A DNA stretch of 64,000 bases from Auanema rhodensis (lineage: Eukaryota; Nematoda; Chromadorea; Rhabditida; Rhabditidae). Below the pieces are notes generated by a model. That model made no database searches. It was not told the DNA's origin and saw nothing but the letters and a program-made list of their open reading frames with translations. Within the stretch, counting starts at the first letter, position 1. Every line of letters begins with the position of its first letter. Positions 10,804 to 22,125 of the stretch are shown one piece after another. The translations under genes and the position numbers were made by a program. The stretch lies in assembly GCA_964057225.1 (NCBI GenBank), contig OZ059895.1, forward strand, positions 5,642,001 to 5,706,000. Reading direction: 5' to 3'.

Positions 10804-11882
10804 CTAGTGTTTCTTCTGCTTTGGTGGGCATGGACAGTATCCAGCATCAGCTCCAGGGCGTCCATCACTGCCTGGCAATCCATTGTGTCCGTCAGTTCCA
10901 CGTCCTCCAGAAGCACCTGATTTTCCTGGAGCTCCGACACTTCCATTATCACCATCAGGAGCTGGGTTGCCGTCAACTCCGGGTTCTCCAACTGGACCAC
11001 GCTTTCCAATTTCTCCTTGTCTTCCTGGGGCTCCCTGAAGATAGATGATAACAACTTATACAATGCTATAAGTTTACTGGAAGGTATTGAATTCCTGGCT
11101 TTCCACTATCTCCATGCTTTCCTTGCTTTCCAGGTTGTCCAACTGGGCCAATATCTCCAGTTTCTCCTGATGGTCCAACCACTCCTGGAGATCCAGGTGC
11201 TCCACGATGTCCTGGATTACCGTCACGTCCAGGAAGTCCGGGAGCACCAGGCTGTCCTGGGAATCCAGGAAGTCCTTGTGGGCATTGGATACATCCACCA
11301 ACAACACCTGGTACACTAGAAGAATTGTAATATATATAATATGGTCAGCTAATTCATACTCAGCAATAAGTCCAGGAGCTCCATTTTTGCCGTCAGTTCC
11401 GTCAGCTCCATCATGTCCAGGTACTCCTGATGGACCTGGTGGTCCTGGTGGTCCAGCAGCACATCCACGTGCTTGTGAAGCACAATCTCAAAACAATAGT
11501 ATAAAGAAAATGAAAATTAAAAAAACAGATTTTTAAATATTTTAATAAACTTACGGCATTTAGAAGAACGTTTCTGACGAATTCCAAAGATACTTGTAAC
11601 CGATGGTTGAAGTACAGTTCCAGAAGATAAAGGATCTTTATGTAAATGCACAATATTACTCCATGTGTCATCAGTTATAATCTATAAACAATAAATTATC
11701 TTTATAATGTCATCATCAAGGAATCAAACACAGAACAAACATACTCTGAATTGAAGCATCTGCTCTACGATATCATCATTCAGACGATCAATATCTTTCA
11801 TTAAACCACCAACGAAAACCAAAGCAGTTAGAATTCCAAGAGAAGCTAAGACAGAGCCAACGCCAATAAATAAGTTTGACAT
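10804..11882 (-). CDS. Cuticle collagen
   Basis: Second cuticle collagen, 286 residues but in five exons (11882-11745, 11681-11555, 11486-11360, 11315-11078, 11034-10804). N-terminal hydrophobic domain ([19 protein letters not shown]), basic cleavage site IRQKR, cysteine pattern [11 protein letters not shown], first Gly-X-Y block, a GGCIQC break, second Gly-X-Y block and tail [14 protein letters not shown]. The Gly-X-Y register is briefly lost near VDGNPAPDG and near the GIQYLP junction. It is diverged from its downstream neighbour in sequence, intron number and base composition, so the pair is an old tandem rather than a recent copy. Orthologue not identified. Confidence 0.93.
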
Positions 11883-12605
11883 CGTTTTAGCTGTTACTCT
11901 ATCCTTTCTTCACTCACTATCTGTTGAATAAATAATTTTGTTGTAAAATGTTTGAAATTATAATTTGAAACAAATTCACAAAGGTAAAATTAAAGCACGT
12001 AGAATCAATTCCGTTCTCACATTTGCATTCCTTATATATCCTGAACAATATCCGGATTTCTTTTTTTTTTCATTTTCGAAGTGACTATCCTTTAACAGTC
12101 TTCTTGTTTGATTCCTTAGAAAAAATATATTTAACATCTTCATAGCGTTTTCAAGCTTTTCGAGAATATAAAGAATTAATTGTTTAATGTTTTTCACATT
12201 TCGTGATCAAGTTAACAATTACAAAAAAAAAATGAAGAAAACTAAAAATCAACAAGCGGTCACTTTTAGTTTTAACGATTTTCACTATTACAATTTGATA
12301 TGCACAAGCAAATTCATAGCTTATAAAGCTTTTAATAAATGTTTACTCATCATGATTAATGGTCCTAGAAGAAACATTGGCAATCAATTCATAATTTCTC
12401 TAATGAAAATTTCTATAATTGAGGTAATAAACTAAAGTAATTGACTGAATCTGTGAACACCGCCTTTCGTATAACTAAATTGTAAATAAAATCAATTGTT
12501 TAAGATTATTTTAAGAATAACTTTATTACAATAATTTAGTTTTGGTCAATACGCTTTGTCATAAAAAAGTAACAATAGTCGGAAAAGTAGAAAGTTCTTC
12601 AATCA

Positions 12606-13015
12606 TTACTCATGTTCAGTTTTTCTTTTTCGAATTCGTAAAATATTCTCCTTTTTTTCACCCATAGATAAATGCACTATCCTTTTCAAAAACACAATCG
12701 TAAACTAAAGAAAACATTTGACTAAGGTTTTCAAAACGAGGTTTTCTTCTTTTCATATCTTGAAAAAAAAAACCATGTGTTTTCATAATATTCCATACAA
12801 CTATAAATTATCATTTTCGTTTATAATAACATTTTTTACAAACTTCTCCAATAGCCAATTCTTGTTTGATCATATCGAGTAGCTTACAATCACTGTTGTT
12901 CCTACTTCTTCATAATTTGAAAGTACACCACCTCTTTTACGTACAACACGCTGATGCCGCGATTTTTTCGGCTTTACTGTCTTGTTCAATGCGTTACTAA
13001 TCCATTTTAGTTGTA
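12606..13015 (-). other. Possible minus-strand coding exons, unidentified
   Basis: A lysine/arginine-rich open segment (13015-12888; contains VKPKKSRHQRVVRKRGG) preceded by an AAATAG acceptor-like site and ending at a GTAAGC donor can be joined in phase 0, across 183 nt, to 12704-12606 after the acceptor TTTCTTTAG; that piece ends ILRIRKRKTEHE then TAA. Other frames in the same interval are also locally coding-like (for example AIGEVCKKCYYKRK), so a frameshifted or differently spliced gene is as likely. No start exon was found. It would be divergent from the FAM76-like gene. Confidence 0.25.
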
Positions 13016-13078
13016 CTATTTAGCTAATTTGTGTGCATTCGAATTGTTTCAAGGCTGTTATGTATAAATATTTTCAGG

Positions 13079-14036
13079 ATGTCTGTCCTTGTCAAGAAGT
13101 GTTGCCATTGTCGATCAGATTTAGATGAAGAAAATAAAGGGCAACCCACATCTGTTAAATGCGCCCGGTGTGCTAAGAATGAAAAGAAATACGGACAGGT
13201 AATGAATAAAATAAAATATTTGATATATTTTTTTCCAGCCTACAACGTGTGCGTATTGTCAACTTCCCGCTGCCTTTCTCGGTGGAAAATGTGTTTTCTG
13301 TGCGGCAAGTGAAAGAAAGTTAGGAGCACCAGTAGCTTGCGCTAATTGTCATCTCAAAGCAGCATTTACAAAAAGTGGTCATAGGGTTTGAATATGATGA
13401 TGTTCTCTATCTTAATTTTATTAATTCCAGAATAGACCTCGTTTGTGTCGAATGTGTGTAATGCAGGCGAGAGCGAATAAGCTAACAACGCTCGCTGGAG
13501 TTGCAATTCAAGCAAAAACTGATAATCCTTCTCAGCACAAACATAAAGAAAAGCAGCATAAACGGAAACATAGCGATGGGCATGACAAGGTTTTACAGAA
13601 ATTCAAATTTATAACATTCTAACTTTCTTGTTTTCAAGGGTGAAGAAGCTACATCGTCCAAAACTAGACGGGAACGCGATCCATTGGCAGATAGTGGTGA
13701 GAACGTTTTATTAGTACAGCAATTGCGTGATCAAATCGCAAGATTGAATGGTGTTATCCAAGGAAAAGAAGCAACAATCCTCGAAAAGGAAAAAAAGGTT
13801 ATTTTAATAATGAAATATTCAATGATACGATGTTGTTAGATTGCTGCTCTCCAAGCTGATTTGTCAAGCTCTGAACGAAAGAATCGTGAAAAGTTTCAAT
13901 TACTACTGAAAGAAAAAGAAGAAGCTATTCAGTCGGTTCATGAAAAATATCGGCAAGCAAATAAGCAGGTATGTGATGTTATCAGTTGATTTCAAATAAA
14001 TAAATAATATTTGTTCAGGAGAAAAAGAAGACTTAA
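13079..14036 (+). CDS. FAM76-like protein
   Basis: 243 residues in six exons (13079-13198, 13239-13385, 13431-13589, 13639-13797, 13840-13968, 14019-14036), all introns phase 0 and 40-50 nt. The N-terminal half has repeated CxxC pairs typical of FAM76 (CCHC, CARC, CAYC, CVFC, CANC, CRMC) with the family block KCARCAKNEKKYGQPTTC. A His/Lys-rich linker follows, and the C-terminal part is a coiled coil (LVQQLRDQIARL, GKEATILEKEKK). FAM76 proteins are nuclear and of poorly known function. Human FAM76 proteins have an extra N-terminal zinc segment that is missing here; the ATG sits directly behind TTTTCAG, so either the protein is shorter, trans-spliced at that point, or an upstream exon is missed. 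Confidence 0.85.
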
Positions 14037-15390
14037 TTTGATTTATTACTTTGTGATTTTTCTACATAATCTTTCTTATTTCCCTAATATATCAGTGCCC
14101 ATAGTTCACTATATTTAAAAATACCTGTGTAAGGTAGACAAAAAATGAGTGATCCCGAGCTATCTTACTAGAATGTCTAACATTGAAACAGATTTATGTC
14201 GGGTAAACTATTTATCTTTCCAAAAATGCAGAAAATAGAAGTAGCAGGTTTCAAAAACGTTTTATTGACTTGTTTTTCTTATTTTTATCGCTTAAATCTT
14301 GTTCAAGTGAGATGAGCTCCTTTCCTCCTAATTTTTTTAGATTACCGTCTTGTTACTTGCGATGCTACTAAATTTTCTGAGAGAAGTTGTTAAGTTTTAC
14401 TAGTTTTCTATAACTGTCTATTGAGCCTCATTTAGCTTTCCAGCCTACTTACTTTTAGTGTTGTATGATAATTTATGAAACTTACATGCTTAGCAGAGCT
14501 AAACATGATTTCACAATGACATGTAGTACTTTACATACTCATATTCTCTTCAGTCAATCATTGCATGAATTGTAATTAATAAATTATTGAATTCCTCGAA
14601 ATCTCTGAATGTATCTATTTGGTGTGCCATCTAATTATGCGCACACACCTGGTGCTCCTTCTATTCTTTCCTATTCCCTCTCAATTTTAATTCACATTGG
14701 GTTCCATTTCTTTCTTATAATCTAGATATATTGTGTTTGGTTGGATATGTTGTTTTATCGTATTCATCTGCTATAAAGACATCTTGCTCAAAACAATTTG
14801 CTTTATGATCTCTCTGGGCTTAAACATTTCCAAAGGCAAGCATCATAATAGAAATGGCTGATGTTTGTTAGCTATGTTCATATTTGCTGTCTTTGATCAC
14901 TTATTATTGTAAATTCGTATTTAACATGGAAAGCGATGAGACCGAATTAATAAAAGTTTTATTCTATACCGTACACAGTACGTCTATGAAATATTGAAAC
15001 AAATCTTAATCTAGGAGTGAGGAGATGCATTGCCAGCGGAAGTTAAAAAAACGGAAAATACTTACAAGTAAAGCAATAAAAATTGCTCTCAAGGCATGCT
15101 GAAACAATATGTACAGCAATAAAAGGCTGTTGAAAAACGAAAAAAGCATATAAAATTTGTTTGAAACTCAAAAAGCCACATCTATCTGACATTAAACATT
15201 ATAAAGTCAAATAAGTGAGATTCTCTATTCACAGATAAAATCATTTTTTGGTAGACAATTAGGAAGCCTAAACGAAAACTGTCCATAGAAATGTCAAATC
15301 ACCGGGATCAGAAAGGGACATTAGAATGTTTTCTAAGTGAAAAGCAAAAAAAAACTTTTTCTTCTATAGAATTCCCGTCATTAAAATGAC
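14037..15390. other. Convergent 3' regions, no gene seen
   Basis: Lies between the ends of the FAM76-like gene (+) and the nucleotidase gene (-). Base composition is mixed but every frame is interrupted. An AATAAA-like signal (ATTAATAAATT, about 14576-14586) may end the FAM76 transcript. Confidence 0.4.
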
Positions 15391-18300
15391 CTAATGCTTG
15401 GAAGCTACAACTTGGTTAAGAATCTTATTGGGTACATCCATTGTAGGGTCTAGAACCAAAACTATATCATACAAATCCATATAATGATCTAGTAAGTTTT
15501 CAACCTATAAATAATTTTATAAATAAAATGAAAAACTATTAAACATGCTTACGTTATCATTGAGGAAACCGATTTTTAAAGTTGGTCCATTCTTATCACT
15601 TCCGATGGCCATATGTACATCACCTTGACTATCACCCAATAAAATAACGTTAGTTCTTAAAAATATTAAAATTAAAAAACAAATACAACACAATTTCAAT
15701 CACCTTCCACTTAATTCATCATAGAATTGGGCATCTTTACGGATTACACTAGAATTCTTACAGAATGTATGAATCAAAGGCTCAGAAAATGAAGACACGA
15801 AACCCTAAAGTAATTTTAGTATACACAGGTTTCAAATAATGATCAAGTTTACATCTTCATTAAACTGCATCATATTGGAAATAAGGTGAGTATTTTTTGG
15901 AATTTGCCCAAGTTTATGTCTGAAGAACATATCGATGATGTTACCAATACCAGCAGAGAAAACGATGAAAGGTATATCACTATGCTCAAGTTTGCTCATC
16001 ATATCCTCAACACCATCCCTAAAACAAAAATAGATTAAAACGTTATATTTCTAAATATATACTTCAAAATGATATTAGCTTCCTTAACAAATTCAAAGAT
16101 AACATTTTCTTGGAATCCGGCATTGATGATGTGTTGATGAGAAGTTCCCCACCAGGTTTCCATATGAGGAGTTTTCTCCTCCGCAGTCAATTTGCTGCAG
16201 AACTCAATGGGAAAATATTTTTCTTTAAGATCATTGAACTAAAGAAAGATGAATATTAAAACAATTAACACAGCTGCATTCTGACTTTTTTGCTAAGACT
16301 AGGATCAATTAGGTTAGCGAGATTATCAAAGACTCCATGAGTGGTCCAACACATCTTGCCTTGCTCATCTTTATAACGGGATAAAGTGAAGTCAAAATCA
16401 GAAATAACCTGGAAAAGGGTTATTAGAGACGTTTTAAAACAAATTGAAAAGTACCATCAATTTGTCCTTGCCTCCGTTTACAATTTGGGTAAGCTTTTCC
16501 TGAACCACCTGTCTGTTTTTGATATGAATTTGTGGTTGTTCCAACAACTCAGAGAAATCTAATCCACGAGGGCTAAGTGGAGCAGGAGTAGCCTGTTTCT
16601 CCATATCAGGTAATCCATTGATTATATTAAAAGCTGGCATGTTCACTGATTGTAGTTCTTCCGATTGTAAAACAGAGGAATCTGAAAAGATCAAACTTGG
16701 TGCTGCTTTAAATCAAAAGCCAAATAAACGGTGTAACAAACACCTTCATATGTGTCTTATTACATCAACTGCCATCATAACACTTCTACTAGCTTCAGAT
16801 AGAAAAATATCTTCCAAGGAACAAAAAAATAAAAACTAGCAAAGATTTGAACGAGTAGCTATACGTTTCATAGAATTTATTTTATCAGGCAATGTGATAC
16901 AACAACATTGACCTAAAATTTCAAAAATAAGACAACCGTTTTAAAACATGTGGTCTGATTGAATAATCACTTAAATTCGCATGAAAACCGCAGCCCGAAG
17001 CGGTATGATCAATATCTGGTAATAGATAAAAAGAAGAAACTAGGTGTTGAAAGCGGATAACAGGGCTGCCAACCAACTACGCCGGCTTTCGGAACAAAGA
17101 ATAACGAGGGAAGCGGGAGGAAGCGATAACGAAAAAGAAATAGCAGCTGATAACGAAGAGAGGGTGGTGCAAGGAACATGAGCACAAGACGGGGCAACAT
17201 TGAGACACACGTTGTCAAATCACGATGAAGAGCAGTTGCTTTCGATCTATCTCATTAGTGACGAAGAAGACTTTACCGTCGGAAGAAAAAGCATTCGAGG
17301 ATCTGGAGCATATCCAAATAAACAAAAATAGACAAAAAATCAAGGAGATAAGAACGCGGAATGAGAGAAGTCTTTCGTGTGATAAAAATTTGTCGATATC
17401 ACTTGAGGATGATATTATTATCAGCTTAAATTGATATGCCAAAGTCACATGTGAACATGTTTTTTAACGAAAAACAAAATATGACAAAAAATAGAACACC
17501 CTTAAGGAACTACACCACACTAATGTTTTAAAGACGATAAACTCTCGATCCTTATTATTTCGGAAATTGATCGTTTCTAACTTTGCAACAGCAGAAGAAA
17601 CAATCTCTGTTTTATATTTTGGACAGACGTTTTTAGATCGTTCCTTGAACACAGAGGGAGAAAAGAGGAATATAAAACTGGATTCTACACTAGATATGCC
17701 ATATAAGTAGACAAGAAAAGCCGGAGATAAGTGACAACAAGAATTTCTATACAAATGGCAGATTTTATACAGGCGAGCAAACAGACGAAAGCTGGCTTCT
17801 CAGACTGAGAAGGAAATAAGGGAATAGACTAGAAAGATAGAAGAAAAAGAGAAAGAAGAACAGAGAGAGAATGTTCATCTCACATCCTCAATATATAGAC
17901 GAGTTCGAAAAGACAGAGAACAAACAGAAAAACATTCCACCTTATTGTCGATTAGGCTAAAATTTAAAAAGAAAAAGCTGTCTACAAATGAGCGATACTG
18001 TAAGATGATACTTCGGCATTCTTCTATAACTTCAAAAGACTAATCAAAGCATGGGGACTATGAAAAGAACGCTTTACATTGTCCACTGTGGAGACCTACG
18101 GTTTTGAGCAGCTTCTCCGAAGGAGGAGCTTATTATAATTGATTACAAGTGCAACGTACAGAAATCTGCACTTGTTATCAAAGAACTCATAGCTTATCTA
18201 ACTTTCAAAAAGAGTGATCCAGATGTTCAGTACAATAAATGATTTAGTGAACGGCTACTGTATACATGTGTACATTAGAACTCATTGCAATAATGTGACT

Positions 18301-18826
18301 TTTAAGGCCAAAAGTTACTAAAAAAGTTATAGCAATTAGTAGAGAAAGAAGAAAAAATAATTTTTTATCAAAAAAAAGTGCAGCGTGAATAAAGATCTTA
18401 ATGAGTTAGGAAAGAGGTGGGAGTCGCTAAAAAGGACTAGTTTTGACATTGTTAATCGAACGAACCTATATTATAAAATAGATCATAGGTCATAATAAGG
18501 AGAATATGAGTAAAAGCGTATGAAAAACTAAGGGACAGAGAGCAAATTAGTCAGAGATTGAAATTAAATTAGAAAAATTGCATGTACTACCATCTCGTTC
18601 ATTCAAAAAAATGTATATGCCAATCGAAGCGATCATAATTCGAATTAACTTTAGATCGTCTTCTAACCTTCAAACATCAACAACCTGCACGTCCCATTTT
18701 TCCTCACAATGTCAACCTCACTGCTATTATGAAGCCGGCTGATCAAAAAATCAACTTACGTTCATCCTTTTCGTATGGTAAAACATGAAGAGGGTGGACG
18801 GTGGCAAACTTGGAGGCCAAACTCAT
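15391..18826 (-). CDS. Cytosolic 5'-nucleotidase III (NT5C3/UMPH-1 type)
   Basis: Dephosphorylates nucleoside 5'-monophosphates, chiefly pyrimidines in the characterised family; HAD-superfamily, Mg-dependent. 358 residues in eight exons (18826-18760, 16681-16455, 16408-16286, 16238-16063, 16018-15853, 15804-15704, 15655-15553, 15504-15391). Motif I is DFDFTLS (nucleophile Asp near residue 102), then WWGTSH, motif II VFSAGIGN, and motif III LLGDSQGD, all intact, ending ILNQVVASKH. The first exon (22 codons plus one base, MSLASKFATVHPLHV) is separated by a 2078-nt intron; phase 1 matches on both sides and the donor is GTAAGTTG, but if it is wrong, translation could start at Met in 16640. A paralogue lies just upstream in tandem. 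Confidence 0.88.
16682..18759 (-). other. Long first intron of the nucleotidase gene
   Basis: If the first exon is right, this intron is about forty times the local norm. It is purine-rich on the + strand over much of 17000-18100 and contains scattered short frames but no convincing gene or RNA. Confidence 0.4.
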
Positions 18827-20117
18827 TTTCTAGAATAACCAACTTACAAAACAATTAAATATAAGGGAGAAACGGGCAATGAATATTCTCTTCGTTACAA
18901 GAATTGGAAAAATGTGTAAAAATGAAAAGCCGAAGTTACGTTTCCTAATAGTTTTGTTCGGAATCACGTGTTTGTCGACTCTGGAAAATACCCAAACAGT
19001 CTGGTTCAACAGCCTACGATATCGAAGACAGCTGATTAGAGCCTGTGGTTCAGAGGTCTTGATAGAGGAGGTTTTCTAAGCCAGATACAGCTCCTTATAA
19101 AGGGGTTAAGTGCAGATAGGCTGGCATGATAAGAAGAGATTGATAAACCCTGAAATTCGATCTGGCGGTCGTAAAACGTGAAGGATTCAGCTGGATAAGA
19201 ACGGTACCCATACGTTTTTGGTTGTAAACATACACTAGCTTATGGCAACCAAAAACCGGTAGCCGTTCCTTATCATGCCCTAGGTTCTATACAATTTCAT
19301 TGAAACGTCAAAAATTTGTTCTCGGAGATAAATAATTCAATTTTTCGTACAGTGGCAAGCTAAAGATGAACGCTTTTGCTAAAGAAATGCTATGATCCCA
19401 AAAAAAGGTGTGCAGATCTATAAGCAATGATAAGCTGGATGATATTGAGAGTAAAGTGAAGAAGGACACAACTGATGAAATACAATTTTGCAAAATAACC
19501 TTGGAATGTTAACAAAAAAACTCACATTTCCGCCTGCTAGTTGATGAGGGTGGTACAGAAAAAAGAAGCAATCTCTTGCTACTTTCTCTACTAAATTGGA
19601 AAAAAAAAGTTCTGATAGCTGATCTGAAAAATAATTATTAGTTCGAAGAATAATCTATCTGCGAAAGTGAAAAAACACAACACAAAAACAAAGCAAAAGC
19701 GACAGGTACCATAACCCCCAAAAATTGGTAAGATGTTAAAATTGATGCACTAGATAAACTAATCATAGGTCACCCAAATAACCCACACAAGCATTTAATA
19801 ACATGACAACTTCTGTATAAGCTAGTAAAGAATGGAATCTACGAGGTGCAGTTCAAAAACAGCTGTGATAAACATGCATAATAGCAACGTGAAATAAGAT
19901 ATATTGGTAGAAACACAACCGCTCCCTTCGAGAAATCAGACAAAATAAAAAATTCGCAGTATACATACCCTGATGATGACATGCAGGTCTTCCAAAACTC
20001 TAATCAGTAAAAGACATTTAAATGAAATTAAAATGTAATAAAAGAAATATAATTGTGGCAAACAACCACAGTTGGCAATTAATAAAATAATAAAAAATCA
20101 AATATTTATCGAGATAA
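18827..20117. other. Intergenic between nucleotidase paralogues
   Basis: About 1.3 kb of mixed-composition DNA that would hold the promoter of the downstream nucleotidase gene and the 3' end of its paralogue. It contains the hairpin annotated at 19194-19274. No coding frame with splice support was found. Confidence 0.4.
19194..19274. ncRNA. Candidate miRNA-like hairpin
   Basis: Two arms, 19194-19224 and 19246-19274, pair over roughly 26 bp with two single-base bulges and one small internal loop, closed by a 21-nt loop. Both the outer stem (GATAAG with CTTATC) and the inner stem (TTTTTGGTTG with CAACCAAAAA) are perfect. Size and shape fit a nematode pre-miRNA. The strand cannot be decided, and I recognise no known mature miRNA in it. 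It could equally be a remnant of a small inverted-repeat element. Confidence 0.35.
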
Positions 20118-21248
20118 TCAAAAATTATCACCTAGTAGCCTTTTCATCCATGTAACAAGAGGGTTAAATGATGGTTGATCGAGAATCAAATCAAAAAACT
20201 GTCGATTTCTCTGAAAAAGGTAGCGGCATACATGACAATTAAAACTTGCAAAACCGACCTTAGCCTCATCATCGATAATGGATATATTCAATACCGGACA
20301 TGAAAAATTGTTCATCATTTTCGTATCATAGAAGCAATCCCCTATGACCAGACAGGCAGAACAATTAACCAAAAAAGCATCAATTTCATGTTGGAACGAT
20401 GAATAAGTTTTATTAATCGAATGTATAGTTGCAGGAAATGAATGGAGTGATCCGTCCTGAAATCAATAGACTGATGTTCAGAAGAACATGTAGTAAAAAC
20501 AAACCGGCAGGAATTTCATTTCGTTACCTATCACCAAAACATTTTTCGGATTTGAAGTACCTAGTATTGAAATCAATGATTGCTTTATTATATTGGCTAT
20601 TCCTGCAGAAAAAATGACGAGTTTCACATTATTATTTTCACAAAACTTCAAAAATTCTTCTGCTCCTTTTCTAAATTTTATGTTCTAAATTTAACAGCAA
20701 AAACAAAGAATATCTAACCGGTATTGCAGCCTATTTGCACAAAGTTCCAAATATTGTTCTTTGAAAGTTGATTTTAGTATGAGATCATGAGATAAGCCCC
20801 ACCTAATCACAAACGAGTATATTAAAATAGAAAACACAAACGTTATTACCATTCCTGAAAAAGTTCAGCTCTGTCAGAAGGATCAGTACTTTCATATCGC
20901 TCACTGAATGCGGAATTTAAAACAGCTTGCTGAAAAATAATAAAATAAACCAATTTTACTAAAGAAACAAGAAAGTCATGTAGAATAAATTACCTCAGAT
21001 AGAAGTGATTTTTTCGAAGACGTAATAAGTGTGTCTTCAGGAAATGATTGATGTGTTATCACAGAGATATCTGAAGTTAACGTTTGATCAAAATCACAAA
21101 CAATCTAAACTTCAAGTTTTGATTTTAGTTCCTATTACATTGGACAAACCGCTAAATTTTCATAACTAATAGTTTTAACGAGTTCTTCAAAATCATTGTA
21201 TTGTTCGTGAGTTATATTCATAAACTTGAACAAGTCAATCCCAGACAT
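20118..21248 (-). CDS. Divergent NT5C3-type 5'-nucleotidase paralogue
   Basis: 292 residues in six exons (21248-21150, 21104-20994, 20929-20850, 20802-20719, 20670-20505, 20456-20118). HAD motifs survive: motif I VCDFDQTLTS, WWGLSHD, motif II IFSAGIAN, the NPKNVLVIGNEM block and motif III VIGDCFYDTKM, followed by AKVGF. It is shorter than its neighbour and lacks the N-terminal extension. Cysteines are frequent near the C terminus, and the final region after KVGF is poorly conserved. The catalytic residues visible are intact, so activity is plausible. A 48-nt stretch within the last exon has GT-AG ends and could be an in-frame alternative intron, but it would remove the conserved VGF, so I kept it as coding. 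Confidence 0.82.
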
Positions 21249-22125
21249 TTCGTTTTTTTCTGCTCTGGAAGCACATAAAAACAAGCATGCATTGAAAATC
21301 GATAGCTTGAGCTTTCAGCATAGTTGCACAGAAACACAACGTATAACAAGAAAAAGTAAAGAAAACGTAATAATAAAGCTATTTATGTATTCACTTTGAC
21401 TGATTACACACTATTAACAGCACTTAAAGCAATAGTTCCTAGATATTCACAATGACTACCTCAAACTAATTAAATTTCACTCCTATGAATCCTTGTTCAA
21501 ATTTGTATTATACACCTTATGCCTAAGTCATAAATAGAATTCTAAAATACCTTTTATGGCAATCTGTATAGATAATATTCCAACCGAATACTAATATCAA
21601 TCATGCACTTACAAATCATGTTTAACTTCTGATTCGTCTGAAAATTGTAAAAATAAAATATTAGTAGCTACTGAGTTTCAAAGACCTTGTTATTTCTCTT
21701 CTCATGATAATTAACAACAGTTCGTTGCTCTCAGCGTAATCTTAACAAGTGAAATTAATAAAAATAAAAATATTAAAACTGACAAATTGTGAAACATACT
21801 GCGGACTTTGTAATGAAGTAAAAATCAAATTTTTTACAAGTTGTCGATTGCAAAATGAAGCCTTCTAGCTGATAGATTTACAATTTCTAATTTCATAATT
21901 TGCAGAAAAATTCTATATGATTTTCTATGTTTTCTTCCACGAGTTTACAATTTAATAACTTTTGAGATTATTCATAGAGACATCAATAATTATATAGAGC
22001 TGAATGCTTCATGTGCAAGCTAAACATGCATTTGCGTAAACACCGTGTAAGAACTCTACAATTCAGTTTATTCGAAATTTTTTATATAAGAATCATAATT
22101 ATTAATTTAAGATTAATCTTCATAT
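21249..22125. other. Short intergenic gap
   Basis: AT-rich DNA between the GLD-2-like stop and the nucleotidase start on the same strand. No gene seen; the frames on + are AT-driven. Confidence 0.4.

Noticed and set aside
12187-12435. 82-codon plus-strand frame
   Set aside because: AT-driven composition (Lys/Asn/Ile), no domain and no splice context.
16830-16870. tRNA T-arm-like sequence (GATTTGAAC)
   Set aside because: The flanking five bases do not pair and no acceptor or anticodon arm is present.
20230-20277. 48-nt GT-AG interval within the last exon of the divergent nucleotidase
   Set aside because: It is in frame, but removing it deletes the conserved K-V-G-F after motif III, so it was kept as coding.
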